Source of the DNA: Oscillospiraceae bacterium
GTDB lineage: Bacteria > Bacillota_A > Clostridia > Oscillospirales > Oscillospiraceae
Direction of reading: 5' to 3'
Length of the DNA stretch: 5,420 bases
NCBI GenBank assembly: GCA_017936985.1
Contig: JAGBEM010000230.1
Coordinates: forward strand, 1-5,420
Below the pieces are notes generated by a model, which worked only from the letters and a program-made list of their open reading frames with translations, ran no database searches and had not been told where the DNA came from. Position numbers and translations under genes: made by a program. Below, in pieces: positions 4,242 to 5,420 of the stretch; within the stretch, counting starts at the first letter, position 1; each line of letters starts with the position of its first letter.

Positions 4242-5420
4242 GAACTCTAATGAGATCCATTTTCCTCCCGCATTTCTGTGCCATTGATACCGGATCCCAT
4301 ATGTATCTTGCAGCACTTTGATTTGTGCGTTCAGCTTTCTTGCAAGAAAGTTCGCTTTTAGCTTTAACTCTGGATTGATAGCGCAAATCTGCTGTAATAG
4401 CTGCTCTGCTGTTCCTTCCCACGCCCCATGATCTTCCAAGAAAGAACTGATCGCTTGTAAGACCGGATCCCGGGACTGCGGAGGAAGTTCATCTTCATAA
4501 CCGACAAAGTCCCAACACATTGTCTGGGCGTTCTGCCGCAATTGGATCCGGGCATCCTGATGGTCCCGTCCTGTCATACTGATTGAGGCATCCGGCAACC
4601 TGCGCGCCGGCCGTTCCAGTACCATGGCACCGTCCGCACAGCCCATCAGACCGGTTGTGCCGGAGATCATATCCATAATATCCTTAGCCTCTTTTTTCCG
4701 AGTATGGTGGACAATCAGTATCGCCACACCATACCGGTCTGCCAGTCTTTTGAAGGCCGTCATAGTGGCATAGTCATCCGCATACGCATTGTTGGTTGAA
4801 TTCGCCTGCCGCACCTTGATCAGCGTATCAACAATCACCAACTTCGCTTCAGGATGATCCTGCAGGAAGTTCATCACCTGACGCTCAAACCCATTGCCCA
4901 AGATTTCCGCTTCAGTCGCAAACGAAATATTCCCCGTTTCACCCTGGCAAATCTGCAATAGGCGCCGTTGGATTCGACGTTCCGTATCTTCTAATGCTAA
5001 GTACAACACATCACTCTTTATGGTTTTCCTTCCCCATAAAGGTGTCCCTGTACTGATATGATGCGCAATCTGCAAAACCAGCCATGATTTTCCGATTTTG
5101 GATGCTCCGGCTAGAATATATACGCCTGGGCTGAGCATTCCTTCAATTAACTCCTCAAGTGGTTGGTAGGTTGTATCCAACAGTTCCGTCGCAGTGATGG
5201 TATGCAGATGGGTTATGGTCACGTCCAGTTTGCGGCACAACTCAAATACCGCTTGCACGCGCGACAGCCCATAATAGGCTTGAACATAATCGACGGCATC
5301 ACCTTTTGATCCACAAAAACTGCATTTCCACGAAAGTTGGGCCGTCTCCAAAGAAGTGACATCGGCTACCCACCCGCATAGCGGGCAGGTAGTCTTTATT
5401 TCTTCAGAAAAAGTCTCATC
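4212..5420 (-). CDS. CHC2-type zinc ribbon fused to RepA-like RecA-fold ATPase, 5' end cut by window
   Basis: The frame is open from the window edge to TAA at 4212-4214, so 402 residues are visible and the true start lies outside. Visible residues 12-36 carry CPLC-x17-CSFC, followed by GSKGDAVDYV, which matches the end of DnaG-like CHC2 zinc ribbons that contact DNA. A RecA-fold ATPase follows: Walker A GASKIGKS at 105-112, a downstream LALEDTERRIQRR segment, Walker B LVIVDTL at 194-200, and IVHHTRKK at 236-243, features of the RepA/AAA_25 family. The C-terminal part (about 320-395) looks like a winged-helix domain. Known relatives are hexameric helicases of RSF1010 RepA type and ATPases encoded by phages and integrative elements. 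Inference: it helps start replication of the excised element. A TTG at 5349-5351 could be mistaken for the start, but it would cut the zinc ribbon in half. Its last codons overlap the repeat array. Confidence 0.85.
   Translation of the reverse strand, partial: DETFSEEIKTTCPLCGWVADVTSLETAQLSWKCSFCGSKGDAVDYVQAYYGLSRVQAVFELCRKLDVTITHLHTITATELLDTTYQPLEELIEGMLSPGVYILAGASKIGKSWLVLQIAHHISTGTPLWGRKTIKSDVLYLALEDTERRIQRRLLQICQGETGNISFATEAEILGNGFERQVMNFLQDHPEAKLVIVDTLIKVRQANSTNNAYADDYATMTAFKRLADRYGVAILIVHHTRKKEAKDIMDMISGTTGLMGCADGAMVLERPARRLPDASISMTGRDHQDARIQLRQNAQTMCWDFVGYEDELPPQSRDPVLQAISSFLEDHGAWEGTAEQLLQQICAINPELKLKANFLARKLNAQIKVLQDTYGIRYQWHRNAGGKWISLEFMSDMTDDVR

Larger units (their letters stand above)
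2784..5420. mobile_element. One end of an integrative element at tRNA-Ala (boundaries approximate)
   Basis: A tyrosine integrase gene points at the 3' end of tRNA-Ala, short direct repeats lie between them, and a RepA-like ATPase gene follows. This order is typical of integrative mobilisable or conjugative elements and satellite-like islands of Firmicutes. The left boundary is inferred to lie at the tRNA 3' end, or between it and the integrase stop at 2920. The right boundary is outside the window, so the expected duplicated att core cannot be seen. The terminator at 2787 may belong to host or element depending on where the core lies. No relaxase, transfer, capsid or cargo gene is visible. 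Confidence 0.7.

Noticed and set aside
5349..5351. TTG as start of the zinc ribbon-ATPase gene
   Set aside because: The frame is open to the window edge and the first CxxC pair of the zinc ribbon lies upstream of this codon.

Overview
This window most likely comes from a Gram-positive, Clostridia-type anaerobe (Oscillospiraceae/Lachnospiraceae-like). The evidence is a DegV/FakB-type lipid-binding protein, sigma-A-like promoters with TGn extended -10 elements, purine-rich Shine-Dalgarno sequences, a TTG-started gene and a tRNA with an encoded CCA end. The genus cannot be named from this sequence alone.

Left part (1-2820) looks like host chromosome. A DegV-family gene runs leftward off the window edge (start at 834, stop just outside). 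A 483-base intergenic region (835-1317) separates it from a rightward CPA2-type cation:proton antiporter (1318-2607, TTG start). This region holds a candidate leftward promoter, a possible 33-residue membrane peptide, a nested inverted repeat with outward-facing extended -10 boxes, and a good rightward promoter. Next comes tRNA-Ala(GGC) at 2708-2783, with its own consensus promoter and a strong intrinsic terminator.

Right part (about 2784 to the end) looks like one end of an integrated mobile element. A complete tyrosine recombinase (start 4071, stop 2920) is transcribed toward the tRNA gene. Two pairs of short direct repeats lie between them, in the place where integrase arm-type sites usually sit. 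Upstream of the integrase is the 3' part of a leftward gene. It encodes a CHC2-like zinc ribbon fused to a RepA-like RecA-fold ATPase, which suggests a plasmid- or phage-type replication initiation function. A helically phased, partly inverted ATCGG repeat array lies across the end of that gene and the 140-base gap before the integrase.

The simplest reading is a tRNA-Ala-targeted integrative element (IME, ICE or satellite-like) carrying integration and replication modules. The other end, the excisionase and any mobilisation or cargo genes are outside the window. The most unusual signals are non-coding: the 4171-4241 array, the 1150-1200 nested palindrome, and a perfect 12-bp inverted repeat around the tRNA promoter -10. 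I see no CRISPR array, insertion-sequence end or defence system.
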